Below are positions 10,701 through 22,184 of a stretch of DNA of 64,000 nucleotides, one piece after another. A program made the position numbers and the translations under genes. This DNA is from Adiantum capillus-veneris (Eukaryota; Streptophyta; Polypodiopsida; Polypodiales; Pteridaceae): contig CM043963.1 in NCBI GenBank assembly GCA_014529385.2, forward strand, positions 441,501 through 505,500, given 5' to 3'. Within the stretch, counting starts at the first letter, position 1, and each line of letters opens with the position of its first letter. The notes below the pieces were generated by a model, which saw only the letters and a list, made by a program, of their open reading frames with translations, made no database searches and was not told where the DNA came from.

Positions 10701-11820
10701 ATGGCAGACCAGATTCCAGATCCCGCTTCCATGAGTGCAAATGCATTCATGGGCTTCGTTACACGGATGACGCCTGCTCAGATGGCAGAGGCTTCTTAGT
10801 ATTTGGTAGCCAGAGGCACGGGTACTACGCCTCCGAGCTTCACACTGGAGGGTCCGACGCCTGGGGGGGGGGGGGGGACACCTATGGGTACGACGCCTGC
10901 TTCTCCCATCACGGCCGCTTCGACACCTAGGGGTGGGACAGATGTGGGTACGTTCTCATCTCCGCAGCACACGCGCACTCGCCGATCTCGGCGATCGTTA
11001 GGTGGAGGTGCTAGTTGCTGTGGAGGAGGGTCCACAGATGCTTTGACCCCTCCTCGCTCACAACCCCCATCCTACCCAAGCACACCTCTCGACACACCTC
11101 TTGGCACACCTCGGAAACCTTGGGGGGAACACGATCCTAGTGCCTCCAAGCTCTATACTGTACATGCAGGTGGTTCTGTTGACATGGATAGAGTCGGGAC
11201 TGAGATGCGACAGCGGATTCGCCAGCTCGCGGAGCTGCAGTTTTCGACCAGCCTTCTGACTTCTTGGGGTGATCAGGATGGGGACAAATTCAATTACATA
11301 GTGGAGACCATCTTGAGAGAGTACCAGCCTACTCCGGGTTCTTCCGTTGTTCCGAGGAGGTGGATCAAGGGTGTTGCACGAGACACCATGAAACATCGAC
11401 GAGATGCAACTCGAAAGGCTTTCAGGACCGGCTCGCCGAAGCCTTCAGGCATCCCACACGAGACGTGGCTGTAGATCAGGGAGGATGAGCGGACAGCAAA
11501 CACGCGGTTCAGACAGCAGCGTGAGGCCGTGTAGGTACGACAGATGACCAAGGGGACATCTCATCTTGGCAGCGGAGGCTTCGACAACTTTCGCTATAAG
11601 TTTGTGAGTTTCTAATCCAATCTTAACTATGGAGTTTTTTTTAACGCGATGAATCATGTATTCTTATTACTTTGATTTTTGTATAAACACAGAATCTTGC
11701 GATGCATTGAGCTCCGACACGCCAGGAGGGGTCAGATGGATATCACAGAGGTATCTATGAAGTACTGAATGATCTTGAAGCTTCAGGAGAGCTTGTAGAC
11801 TGGGAGGCCTTAGAGTCTCG
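10701..11820 (+). pseudogene. CACTA-2 tnpA-like protein (plant transposase, Ptta/En/Spm type)
   Basis: The start is ATG 10701 just after an AG acceptor. A TAG at 10798-10800 interrupts the frame after 32 codons. The rest is a Thr/Pro/Gly-rich region with SCCGGGSTDALTPPR, parallel to GCCGDSATDASTPPR in CACTA-1, then a folded part (MRQRIRQLAELQF, ILREYQPTPG, RRWIKGVARDTMKHRRDATR) that stops at 11473. Coding similarity resumes to GGFDNFRYKF. A second exon from about 11692 continues with GYHRGIYEVLNDL. A run of about 15 G at 10863-10877 sits inside the coding frame. Family role: binding of the subterminal repeats. Confidence 0.75.
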
Positions 11821-11829
11821 CTGATCGCT

Positions 11830-12539
11830 TGAGGTGAGACATTAATGTGTGTGAGTTGATTTAATTAAGTAAGTATATGTGAAGTAATATCAATACTAAT
11901 TTTGTGAGTTGTCCTATGTGCAGGTTGCAACGTCTAGTCATTAGTGGACCGGATTGCATATATATGTTTTGTGAGACACAGACACGCTTCTATGTCTCTT
12001 TTTTGTACAGACAGTTATTGTTCAGACAATTATTGTTTCCCTTATGGTTATGATTATTGTCATTGTCATTGTATAGACATGGTTATTTCTCATATTCTTG
12101 TATAGACATAGTTATGGTTCAGGTTTTGTTAATGGTTATGTTTAAATTTTTGGTTATGCTTATGGTTATTGTTAATTTTGTTTATGGTTATGCTTATCTG
12201 CATTATAGTTATGCTTTTAAGTTAAGGTTATGGTTCGTTATGGTTATGCTTTTCAGTTGTTACGGTACTTGTCTTTCATTGGCCTTAAATCTCATGTGAG
12301 ATCCTACATGCATAGCATATAGGAGACGTATATATGATATGGTTTTTTTTGAAAAGTTTATGTAAAAACAAAGGGAACTCTGCCAAAATTTGTGCGCACC
12401 GGAGCATGGTTGATTTTGGTGCTGCTCGCTTTCTTGGGCAGAGGGCAGAAAGTTTGGTTGTGGCTGTGTCCATCTTTTAACTGGGCACAGGCCAGGGTAC
12501 TTGCCCTCTGCCCAATTTTATTTTATTTTTGTTATGGTT
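11830..12539. other. CACTA-2 non-coding 3' part
   Basis: A TTATGGTTATG-like low-complexity stretch (12040-12260) and no supportable ORF. Confidence 0.6.
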
Positions 12540-12663
12540 GTCGCTATGCGCGTCGCTATCTGTGTTGCAAATAGCGACAGATTCACAGGGACGCGGATAT
12601 CGACGCACATAGCAACGCAGTGCGTCGATATCTGCGTCGATGACACCTTTTTTTGTTGTAGTG
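12540..12663. repeat. CACTA-2 right terminus and subterminal repeats
   Basis: Units such as GCGTCGCTATC, ATAGCGACAG and GTCGATATCTGCG occur in both orientations and end in TTTTTTTGTTGTAGTG at 12663. The flank is ATT. Confidence 0.8.
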
Positions 12664-12979
12664 ATTGACACCATTTCTATATTTTCTATCTAAAGGGAAA
12701 GAATAATGTAGTGGCCAAAGCATTGTGTTGTAAGCCATATATATGTGCTCTGAGATAGTTTTGAAAAGTCTCTAAAAAAAACTTTCTTGCAAAAAACTAT
12801 GTCTTGTGTTACTTAAGGCTTGAGATTAAAGATTCAACTGGACATAGATGTCATCTGTACTCAAAAATATTCTTCTCAACCTTTCTATAACAATGATTCC
12901 TGACTTGTGTGATGCAACGTAGTAAGTGATCTTTGAGAAATAATTGTCTATGTTCAAGGTATATATTATTTTGAGATAT

Positions 12980-13429
12980 ATTAGGCAAAATTTGGACTCA
13001 CAAAGGGGCCCTTTAAGGAGTTTGACTTTACCTCTCTCTACCAAAACGGGCGCATGGATAAATTTTTGCAAACAAACTCCAAAGTTGGCGGAGGTTTGAC
13101 AGTTAGAATGTCCTCTTCAAGCTCTATCTACTGATATATAGCACGCCATGAGATTCCTCATATTTTAGAAGATTCTTTTTTTGATTCACCTATGATGTGA
13201 CAACTTTGTCGGAATCTAAGTGAATCAAGAAAATAATCTTCTAAAATATGAGGAATCTCATGGTGCGCTATATATCAGTAGATAGAGCTTGAATAGGACA
13301 TTCTAACTGTCAAACATCCGTCAACTTTGGAGTTTGTTTGCAAAAATTTATCCATGCGACCGTTTTGGTAGAGAGAAGTAAAGTCAAACTCCTTAAAGGC
13401 CCCCTTTGTGAGTCCAAATTTTTCCTAAT
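12980..13429. mobile_element. 450-bp foldback element (MITE-like) with 210-bp arms
   Basis: Arms 12980-13189 and 13220-13429 are inverted copies with only scattered mismatches, around a 30-base loop. The ends are ATTAGGCAAAATTTGGACTC and its complement, followed by a GGGGCC block and then TTTAAGGAG. The ends of the large transposon at 42350-56620 have the same layout (ATTAGGAAAAATGTGGACTC, then GGGCC, then TAGGAT). A transcript would form a long hairpin. No clear target duplication was found: the flanks are GATAT on the left and AGGCT on the right. Confidence 0.85.
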
Positions 13430-14783
13430 AGGCTTAAAGTACAAAGATTTTAGAAAATCACCATATGAGAGACAAGCTTTATATAAACCTTGGTTGAGCA
13501 CGATGCACCCATAGTAAAACATTTATCATGTACATAAGAAAATTCTAAATAAAGGAATCCATGTGTAGCACTTAATATAAAATCACTACATGTAAATTTC
13601 AGAAACTCTATAATCCTAAAATGCATGTTTCATGTTTACATGCTTAGAACGTTAAAAAAGTACTTATAGAAATGGATGCCCCAATAAAAGAAAACCATTT
13701 TGAGATAAAATAACCATTTAAATTTTATTCCAAAAATGGAGGGGCTCAAGCAAATGAATTACTTGAAAATATTGCAAATAACATTGACAATTGGGAAGTC
13801 AGCTGCTTTAATAATACTAAAATGGGTGCATTCCTCCAAGCATAACAATTTTGGAGGTTCAAAATAAGCAAATTTACAATTAACCATGATCATTTTGAGC
13901 CTCCATAAATTTTCTAAGATCTTGATCTCTGATAAAAATTTCTTTATCATACGTGCCACTTTCATTGTACCAATCATTAATAAAATCATCCACGCCATCA
14001 TCGTCATCAAAGACATCATTTTTTGGTCAAAATGTTAGTTGTATAGTTTCTTTAGTCTATCATATCTACTTAGAATGCACTTACAAAGGAGTCTCATGAA
14101 CTTAATTGACATATACAAAACTCCATGAAAAGGTAGGGTTCACATTGTTTTCAATGTCATAACCGAAACCTATCATATCAGCACAACTATGAGCATTCAA
14201 AATCTAAGAAAAAAACTTGATATTTTCCACCAAATGCTTATTAGTAAACACGGAGATAGATTGATTAAATAAAGAGCTCATTAAAATGAAAAATCTAGAC
14301 ATATAAATTTCAAAATTTTGATAACTTAAGAGTATTTGTTTCATGTTTACATACTTAGAGCAGTGAAAATTTGCTTTTTATAGAAATGGATGCCCCAAGA
14401 AAAGAAGACCATTTAGAGAGAATATAATCTTTTAATTTGAGGCTAGAAGTGGACGTAGTCTTTCTAACCTACAAAATTCATAGCTCACTAAATAGTACAT
14501 TGCCAAACAGAATAATCTAATGGAATTTACAAGAATATATGTTGGAGCATCTCTTTTCATGTATCTTGGTGCACAACCATTTTTGCGTTCCACAAAGGCC
14601 TGATTGAGGCTTTTGCTCCTTGGACTATTATTAGTTAGAAACTACTATGTTTCATTACGTTTATGGCATGTCATCATAAAGTCATTGGATCTCCACATGA
14701 GTAATGCCGCCTTCTAAAAGGGAGCCTACATTGAGACACAAACCATAACTTCTCATGCTATAGAAGTAGCACAATAGCTTATG
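13430..14783. other. AT-rich sequence without supportable gene
   Basis: No gene is seen. A direct repeat of about 130 bp is present: 13590-13720 and 14305-14440 share TTTCATGTTTACAT-CTTAGA and AGAAATGGATGCCCCAA. A minus-strand stretch near 13890-14020 reads DDDDGVDDFINDWYNES and may be the end of a decayed transposase, but it cannot be assigned. Confidence 0.5.
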
Positions 14784-15030
14784 CACTACAAGAGGTTGTG
14801 TGCTCTTGTGACGCTGTTAGCGACGGAAATACATTGGGTTTTTATAACCCCCAACGTCGCTAAAACCGTCGCTACGAGAGCGTCGCTATGAGCGTCGCTA
14901 TATAGCGACACATATAGCGACACATATAGCGACGCATATAGCGACGCATATAGCGACGTTTACACAGAAGACTATAGGGACGCTCATAGCGATGCTACAG
15001 AGCCATAAATAGCGACTCTTATAGCGACGC
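14784..15030. repeat. CACTA-1 left terminus and subterminal array
   Basis: After CACTACAAGAGG come about a dozen copies of the 10-12 base unit GCGTCGCTATGA / ATAGCGACGCAT in both orientations up to about 15030. In this family such repeats are the binding sites of the tnpA protein. Confidence 0.85.
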
Positions 15031-15395
15031 CCGAGAGAATATTTTTTTGGTGGCAGGGCATTGAATGCCCTGCCACCCATCAACCATATTGTACTTGATT
15101 CACTTTTAAAAAAAAGTGCAAAGGTAGATAATAGACCCAAAATAGTCACCCACAAGACGCATTGTTTGCAAAATTGACAATTGTACACATCATAGGCAAA
15201 ATGAATTGATTGGCAAATGTAATAATGACAATTGTACAACATCATAGGCATAAAGAATTGATTGGCAAAAGGAACTGCGGTGACAAATGTAATAATATAC
15301 ATGGTTCAAAAAGACGTATAAAATCCGTCTCATGATACATAAGCTATGAGAAACCCTAAACTAATGCTATCTAGCTACGGCTAAACTGACGTCGT

Positions 15396-16709
15396 CTAGT
15401 CAGACGTCTCATTGCGTCCAAGCGGCGTATCTGTCGGATTCTGCAAAAAAAGACAATAAGACAGCTTTCAGTAAGTATAAACATATAACGACATTTATAA
15501 AACAATACAAAAAATAAAAAAGAGTAAACCCTAATACTAACCATGCCGCCGCAAGAACTGAGAATGTCCATCAGGGCGTTTAAGCCCTTCCTGCCTCCGT
15601 ACTCGTGCTCGTACGGTGTGGGATCACGTCCTGTCATCGACCACTGTCAAAACATACAAAGATTTCATTATGTTAGAACTAAAAAACTCATAAACCCTAA
15701 ACTATCGAACATGCATAAAGAGCAATGTGAAAAGACTTACAAAATCGGCCTCAAATGATGCCCATCCACCGCTCCCCAAGTGGAGCGAGCTCCCTGCCTC
15801 TACTCGCGCTCTGGCTGCATCCTTTTGTTGCTTCCACTTGTCGGGATTCTCGCGCGCTGCTTTCTTCGCATTCTTCCAATCTTCTTTGGCCAGCCAATCT
15901 GGCCTATTCCACCCATTCTTGATTGCTTTTTGCACTTCCGAACGCTTGTGTTTGCAGTATTCGCGCATTCGAATCTTCATCAGGTCTTCATTGAAGCGCT
16001 GATCCCGTGTTGGAACGGGAAACTCATCATGAAGTATGCTGATGACTCTGTTTTTTAAATCACTTGGTACTTCACTCCATTTGTTTAGTATGTAGTGTCT
16101 AAACAGCTGAGAGCAAAGACCACGCATGCGCGAGATCACCTTCTTGCCGTCATCATCCATGATGATGCCGCCGCTGATGTCAACGGAGTAAGGCAAGCCC
16201 TCTGGCCGGTGACGCGTGAACCTGGGTGTCCCGGCAAGGGTCTCTAGCGGCGTGTCGATGGGGGTACGGACGTCTGGTGTCTCCACCGGCGTCTGGGCCC
16301 CGAAGCGAGGAGTGTCGAGTGCGGTGGCTCCTGGCGGAGTAGGTAGAGGTGTGTAGCTTCTAGGAACAAACAGCCGTGCAAAACCTGGCGTAGATGGCGA
16401 TGTTGTGGCTGGTGTGGGGGCGGGCAAAGAAGGGGAGGGTAAAGAGCCTCGTCGAACACGAGGCGGTGTGGAGGCATCGGTGGCGGAATCCCCACAACAA
16501 CCGCCACCGCCACCAGTAGAGCGCCGGTGTCTAGACAAGTGTGAAGCTCGTCTCGTCGACGCCGAGGCTTCGGAGCGCGCCGAATGCTCCGAAAGAGAGG
16601 GAGATGCGGATGGTGTAGGAACGCGCGATGATGCGCCAGAGCAATGACGCTCCACGTACCACTGTCTCTTCTGCGGTGACAAAGAAGAAAGAAACTCCTC
16701 ATCATCCAT
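15396..16709 (-). CDS. CACTA-1 tnpA-like DNA-binding protein (three exons, intact)
   Basis: Proposed exons: 16709-15741 (323 codons), 15643-15542 (34 codons) and 15440-15396 (14 codons plus TAG). They have good GT/AG borders (GTAAGT, GTTAGT; CTGTCAAA and CTGCAA on the plus strand) and keep one open frame of 371 residues. Residues 1-60 are Ser/Arg rich, about 70-80 hold GGGGGCCGDSATDAS, and about 80-170 are Thr/Pro rich with TP motifs, typical of a disordered region. From about 200 to the end is the conserved plant-transposase (Ptta/En/Spm) region with SQLFRHYILNKWSE, WNRPDWLAKEDWK and DPTPYEHEYGGRKG. The family binds subterminal repeats and assists excision. The start ATG lies just after an AG acceptor, so a 5' UTR intron is likely. 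Confidence 0.8.
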
Positions 16710-16957
16710 ACCTGCATTAAACACACGAATATTTAAACTTAATATTGAATGAATAGAGTAGACAATGACGTAATGACGCATATAAATACAATGACGCAAT
16801 GAATCGAGTGATAGAAGAGGCAAGTCGAAAACTCAGAATTTTCAATCAAAAGATGTGAGCGCGAGTAGAAAAGAGCGTTATACACCATGGAAGGTACTTA
16901 GAGAGCCAGAGCTTTTACAACACGGAGCAAAATTGTTCAAATACAATATTTGTGGCT

Positions 16958-19900
16958 TTAAGAGATCTCTCTCTCATCCTCGCATAACTCAGCATAACTT
17001 CCTATATCTATATAGAGCTCTCCGTTTAAACACATATCCTCTGTTTCATTTTGTAGCTCCTCTGCATGCACCCCATATAGAGTAGTAGCATCTTGATGCT
17101 CGTCTGGCACCACCGCAGCAGCTTCTGATTGAGCATCTTCTCTGATCTCCTCCATTGATGTCGTTGTGATTGGCACATGGTAGCCTTCATACGTCCTTGC
17201 ACTATGAGGGGCTACCTCTATGACGTACCACCAGTTTGATGTAGACTTTATAGGATGAAATATTACCTGCCAGAGCCACATAACTTACATGAGAGCTTTC
17301 AAGCACATAACTTGTAAAAGGGGGATGTTAACTATTTACATACTTACTTGTTCACAATGCTCGGGTAGTACAAAAGTGTCTCTTAGGTCAGTCCATTTCT
17401 TAGTAGAATCCACCTCAAGAAAACCAGACTCTCCTCTACGCACAGTAGCGTTGCGACCCTCCATGATTATCTTGAACCATTGCACGTCGAACAAGTCGAC
17501 AAAAAATCCTCTGTAATCAATCCTCAAAATCTCTTGCAGCGTGCCGAAGTAAGTGAGCTCCGCCACCACAGGATCTGCATCAGAGGAACGTCGTCGACTA
17601 GACTGTTTAAATTTTGCCATGATTCCACAATCTTGAGTAAAACGCTTTTTGTCGATTCGTTCCACCCTAAAATGTCGACCTTTACACCATGCTGCTGTGT
17701 ATGACTTATACTACAACGAACAAAGATTATGAGTGGCCGTTCAAACGTTATTAAATAAAGTCACTTGCTAGTCGTACATTGCAAACTTACCTTGGTCGCA
17801 CAACCCCGAGAGTACTCCCACTCTTCTTCAGTCACTTCGTCACCGCATTGTTGTGCGCTTTTCAATTGGTTGTGCAACCATCTTAAGCTCATGAAGGTTG
17901 GTAGGCTCTCCAGAACCGCTGGATAGTGCATCGGTGGTCGTCTTCCACGTCTCCACTCGATTCGTGCCCTTTGTCGCTCTTGCTTTGCATCCTCATATTG
18001 TGAAATCCACTTTTGCATCACTGGATTGTGAAGCATGCAAAATCGGTTGATTCTAGCCTCTAGATCTTCCGTCATCTTCTTCTCAACACCGAGATTGCAC
18101 ATGACAATCCCAGATATGCGCTCATCATCTATGGTTCGCCATAGTGTGTCCCGGGATTTATCAAATCCGTCTAGCCACTCTCCAATGTACACTAGGGACT
18201 CTGATACCAACCAACCTTCTGCCATGCTACCCTCCGGACGTGCCTTTTGACGCACATATCCCTTAAGCGTTTTCATGAAACGCTCTAAGAAGAACATCCA
18301 TCTGGAATGAACTGTGCCAGCTATTTCCACCTCATCAACTATGTGAACAAGAAGATGCACCTGAATGGTTAGCATTGTAGTAGGAAATTGTTTCTCAAAC
18401 ATGCACACAAGCTCCGCAGCATTTAGTTTGGCGAATGGTATGGAGTCTACGTTGATCTCCTTTTGTGAGATCCATTGCACCAGCTTTCCAAGTTTGTAGA
18501 TTGTGTTACGGATGTCGAGAGACAAACATCCCTCAATGGCAACCGGTAAAATAAACTGTAAAGTATGTGCAGCAATGATATTAAAGTCCACATTTTATGC
18601 AATGATATTAAAAACCACTATGAACGTACCTGACACATTTTATGCCAATCGTGTGACTTCAAACCGGTAAGCTTTCCTACTTTAGTAAAACACGTTCGGA
18701 GCGAGTGCATTACGCCAGTGGGGGTCCGCAAAGATCGAATGGCCTCTTTTACTTTGCGTTCTTGGGCTCCTGTGAAAATCCATGGTGCTTTAGGGAGTTT
18801 TATCGATCCATCAGACGCTGTTTGCGGCCAATATTGCTCCATACGATCCACATTTCTAAGTTCAACTCTGGCTCCCAAAGTATCTTTCTTGCCGGTCAAA
18901 TGGTCCCATAGTAGATTACCCACATTCTTGAATATGTGCATTGGATCGAGCAAGTGATTGATCATGAGTCGGGGCCAGTATGGTAACTCGTACCATAGAG
19001 ATAGTCTCTTCATCCCTGGAGGCAATCCGTCATCGCACATCTCCTTCTGCTCTAACCATGCTTGTGCAGACATCCTTGGTGGCTCTCTTCCCAGAAAGCC
19101 GTCGCGTAACACATGATTCTCTGGAAGATACGCTTGATGACCTTCGTAGATTTGCTTCTTCAGTGAGGGCGCCCTACGTGCATTCAGTCTAGGTCCACAT
19201 GTGACACATGCTCTATATCCGCTTGTTGGAAGCCCTGCATGTATACACATGATAATAGATCATGGGAAAAAAAAATATTTACAGTGTCTGAGTGAGGAGT
19301 GTCAATAGATCACCTGAGCATTCTGTTAGCCCGGGATAGTCATGCATGGTCCACATTAGAATGCCTCTGATCAAAGCATTCCGTCGTCCTGTGTGTCGGC
19401 TCATATCCACCACCTCTATGCCAATCCACAATTGTTGTAGCTCTTCCAATAGTGGACGAAGATACACATCCATATTCCCCACTTTATATCGCCCTGGCAC
19501 AATCAAGCTTAGCCATAGGTGCCCCTTCTTCGTAGTCAACCACGGGGGAATGTTGTAGTTGACGATGACAACGGGCCATACACTGTAAGATGTTGATCTT
19601 TGACCAAATGGATTTACGCCATCCATAGCCAGGCCTAAGCGCAAATTTCGAGCTTCCCTGGCAAAATCCGACCATGTTCCATCTATATGTTTCCAGGCTG
19701 CGCAATCTGCAGGAATTCGTAGCACACCATCTGAAGATTTATTCTCCTCATGCCATGATGCTAGGGCGGCCATGGACTTACATTCGAAGAAATGCTTGAT
19801 ACGAGGAAGCAGAGGAAAATGCCGCAAAACCTTTTGTGGAATTTTTGTCCTGTGGAGATCTACTCGATATCTTTTGGAATCACATTTTGGAAACTTCTCC

Positions 19901-20682
19901 ATGTCTGTGTATTCCCCTCTGAAAAGAATGCAGTCATTAGGACAAGCGTGGATAGAATTGTAATCCATCCCCAAGTTTCGCAAAATCTTTCTTGCTTCAT
20001 CTCGGGAATCTGGCATCACATTGTCAGCTGGTAGTATGTGCTCTTTCAGCAATCTACACAACATAAAAATACGATACATTCATGTAAAAATCTATCAGAT
20101 CATTGTACATTTAGAGTTCTATTAAAGTAAACTAATTGTAATAGATCACCTGAAAAGCGCTGTGACGCTAGTGTCACTCCATCCAAACTTTGCCTGCATG
20201 TTGAGAAGAACCAGGAGTGCTTTCAATCTAGACATACGTGCTCCATTATACAATGGCGTATCGGCTTCACTTTTCATATCATCATAGATAAGCCTTTCTG
20301 AATCCATGATCGTCTCGATCATTTCATCAATCTCGGGCTCAAACATTGTCTCGTTGGGAATGTGCTCTGCATGATCATCCCCCAAGCTGTCAGAGGCTAC
20401 ATCTTGTGGCCTCACATATCCTGCTCTACCAAAGCGCCTGCGAACACGTCTATTGGGTTGCAAGATTGCTGCTTGTTGGCCAGCTTCAGAGTCCGACGAG
20501 TTATAATTGGCAACAACTCGATCTATAATAGATGGATCGAACTCGCCAAATTCGCGAACGTGCTGCAAAGAAACACGTCTTGTCCGTCACACAGCATGCT
20601 TGCATTGATTACAAGGACATAAGACCCTCGTTGAGAGATAGGTGTTTCGGTTGGACGGTCCCACATCCTCGTCGCTACTCAT
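16958..20682 (-). pseudogene. CACTA-1 tnp2-type transposase (six exons, one early stop)
   Basis: Exons by splice signals: 20682-20150, 20053-19314, 19234-18630, 18555-17791, 17710-17348 and 17266-16958. Exon 1 starts MSSDEDVGPSN with a CPCNQCKH zinc-like motif and has a TGA at 20587-20589 (codon 32, probably a former CGA), the only inactivating change I see. Exon 2 carries the tnp2 core (IHACPNDCILFRGEY, LAMDGVNPFGQ, PVVIVNYNIPPWL, GIEVVDMS). Exon 3 has CVTCGPRL and LMINHLLDPMHIFK. Exon 4 is the DUF4218-like region (FPTTMLTIQVHLLVHIVDEV, SMAEGWLVSE). Exons 5-6 are the DUF4216-like end (YFGTLQEIL, NWWYVIEVAPHS). It would cut and rejoin element ends. If the stop is bypassed or translation starts downstream, activity is conceivable. 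Confidence 0.85.
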
Positions 20683-20699
20683 AATGAGGATAAAAAACT

Positions 20700-20744
20700 T
20701 ATAACCTGGACAACAAATTGAATATTCTATTGGCATTCTTCGTC

Positions 20745-20784
<40 letters not shown>

Positions 20785-21860
20785 ACCTCACATTCTCTAG
20801 TCATGCCCAATCCCCGCACACCTCGGTCTAGAGGTGCACGGAGATCAGAACCACCGGGTTATAATCTCGTCTTTATTGGTCAATACCTATATTTGTGGGT
20901 ACAAGAAATCTACACACCCACGTCTACATGATACTGCATGTAGTGGACAAAACCCCTTTGCCTCTTCTCTAGCTGTAGCACTTCACTTCATCTTAACATC
21001 TTTTCACTGTTCGTCTAACTCTAAACCCTAAACCGTAAGTAATTCTTGCGTGGACTCGATCTAACGTAAATAAGCGTAAATCTAAATAAATGTAAATCTA
21101 ACTAAAAATAAAGCTAAATCTAATTTAACGTAAGTCTAATGACTAGAGGTTGTCTAGATGGTCGACGGAGTACTTTTGGATCGACGGAGCCCACCATGAG
21201 TGAAGACAGCAATACCCTATATTCCATTGAGGGCTTTCTTCACCCGCTTCATGCAGGCATCGCAGTCTATGGAGACCTAAATCTAATCTAATATAACGTA
21301 AATCTAAATCTAGCTTAAATAAACGTAAATCTAGTTAAAAATAAACCTAAATCTAATTTAATGTAAGTCTACATATAACCTAATCTTTAATGTCTTTTAA
21401 GATAGTTTCCTACAACGTTATAACTCTCTTCTTCTTGTGTGTGTGCGCGTGTGTGGATGTGTGTGCCAATAAAAAGAGATAAATGGTATAACCTTTCTAT
21501 CACCCATGCCAAGTATGATAGATTGATTATGCCATTTCCCTCTTGAATAATAGGTCTTGAGTTCAACTCCTCGTCGGCTAGATCTTTAGGTCTTTTAATT
21601 TTAATTAGTTTCTTACGACGTTAAATTAGTTTCTCTCTCTTTCTCTCTCAATGTGTGTGCGTTTTTTTGGATCGTATGCATGTTTTCTCTCTCTTTTCCT
21701 CTCTCAATGTGTGCGTTTTTTGTTTATGCATGTTCTCTCTCTCTTTTCCTCTCTCAATGCGTGCGTTTTTTGTTTATGCATGCTCTCTCTCTCTTTTTCT
21801 CTCTCAATGTGTGTGAGCATTCTTTGTTTATGTATGTGTGTGTGCGTTTTTGTTTTTGTT

Positions 21861-21906
<46 letters not shown>

Positions 21907-22052
21907 AACACTATGTGTGTGTGTATGTGTGTGTGTGAGAGAGAGAGAGAGGGAGAGAGAAAGAGGGGAAGGGAACATGAGAATGAGGAGAGGGAAGGAG
22001 CATACCTGGCTCTCCTTCCTCTCCTCGTGTGTGTGTGTGTGTGTGTGTGGAG

Positions 22053-22095
<43 letters not shown>

Positions 22096-22160
22096 CGTTA
22101 CCTGCTCTTTGCTTGAGGGCGCCGAAAAACTCAGATTTGAGATCTGAGTTTTTGGGCACG
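20700..22160. repeat. CACTA-1 leader: microsatellites and tandem repeats
   Basis: It contains (TC)n at 20749-20784, a segment at 20800-21000 shared with CACTA-2, AT-rich TAAATCTAA-like repeats in two copies (21054-21142 and 21281-21373), about four 50-60 base tandem units containing TGTGTGCGTTTTTTGTTTATGCATG (21646-21840), then (TC)n, (TG)n and (AG)n to 22092. A CCCTAAACC telo-box-like motif lies at 21015-21023. ORFs here are artefacts of the repeats. Confidence 0.8.
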
Positions 22161-22184
22161 CTCGGTTATTTTTTTACCCCAGCC

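Larger units (their letters stand above)
8301..12663 (+). mobile_element. CACTA-2: internally deleted En/Spm element
   Basis: The right end is a CACTA terminus: GTTGTAGTG at 12655-12663 (reverse complement CACTACAAC), preceded by GCGTCGATAT-type subterminal repeats from 12540. Inside are tnp2-like transposase exons (8976-10626) and a tnpA-like gene (10701-11820), both collinear with CACTA-1 but with large internal deletions. No left terminus is found. The left side runs into microsatellites at about 8300 and the Copia-1 body. A solo copia LTR interrupts the first exon at 9167-9490. Confidence 0.75.

Noticed and set aside
14867-15030. Regular spaced repeats resembling a CRISPR array
   Set aside because: They are 10-12 base CACTA subterminal units without unique spacers, in a plant genome.
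21012-21023. Telomeric repeat near 21015
   Set aside because: A single CCCTAAACC telo-box-like copy, not an array.
21651-22159. Overlapping ORFs rich in Cys/Val/Leu/Arg
   Set aside because: Artefacts of (TG)n, (TC)n and (AG)n repeats in the CACTA-1 leader.
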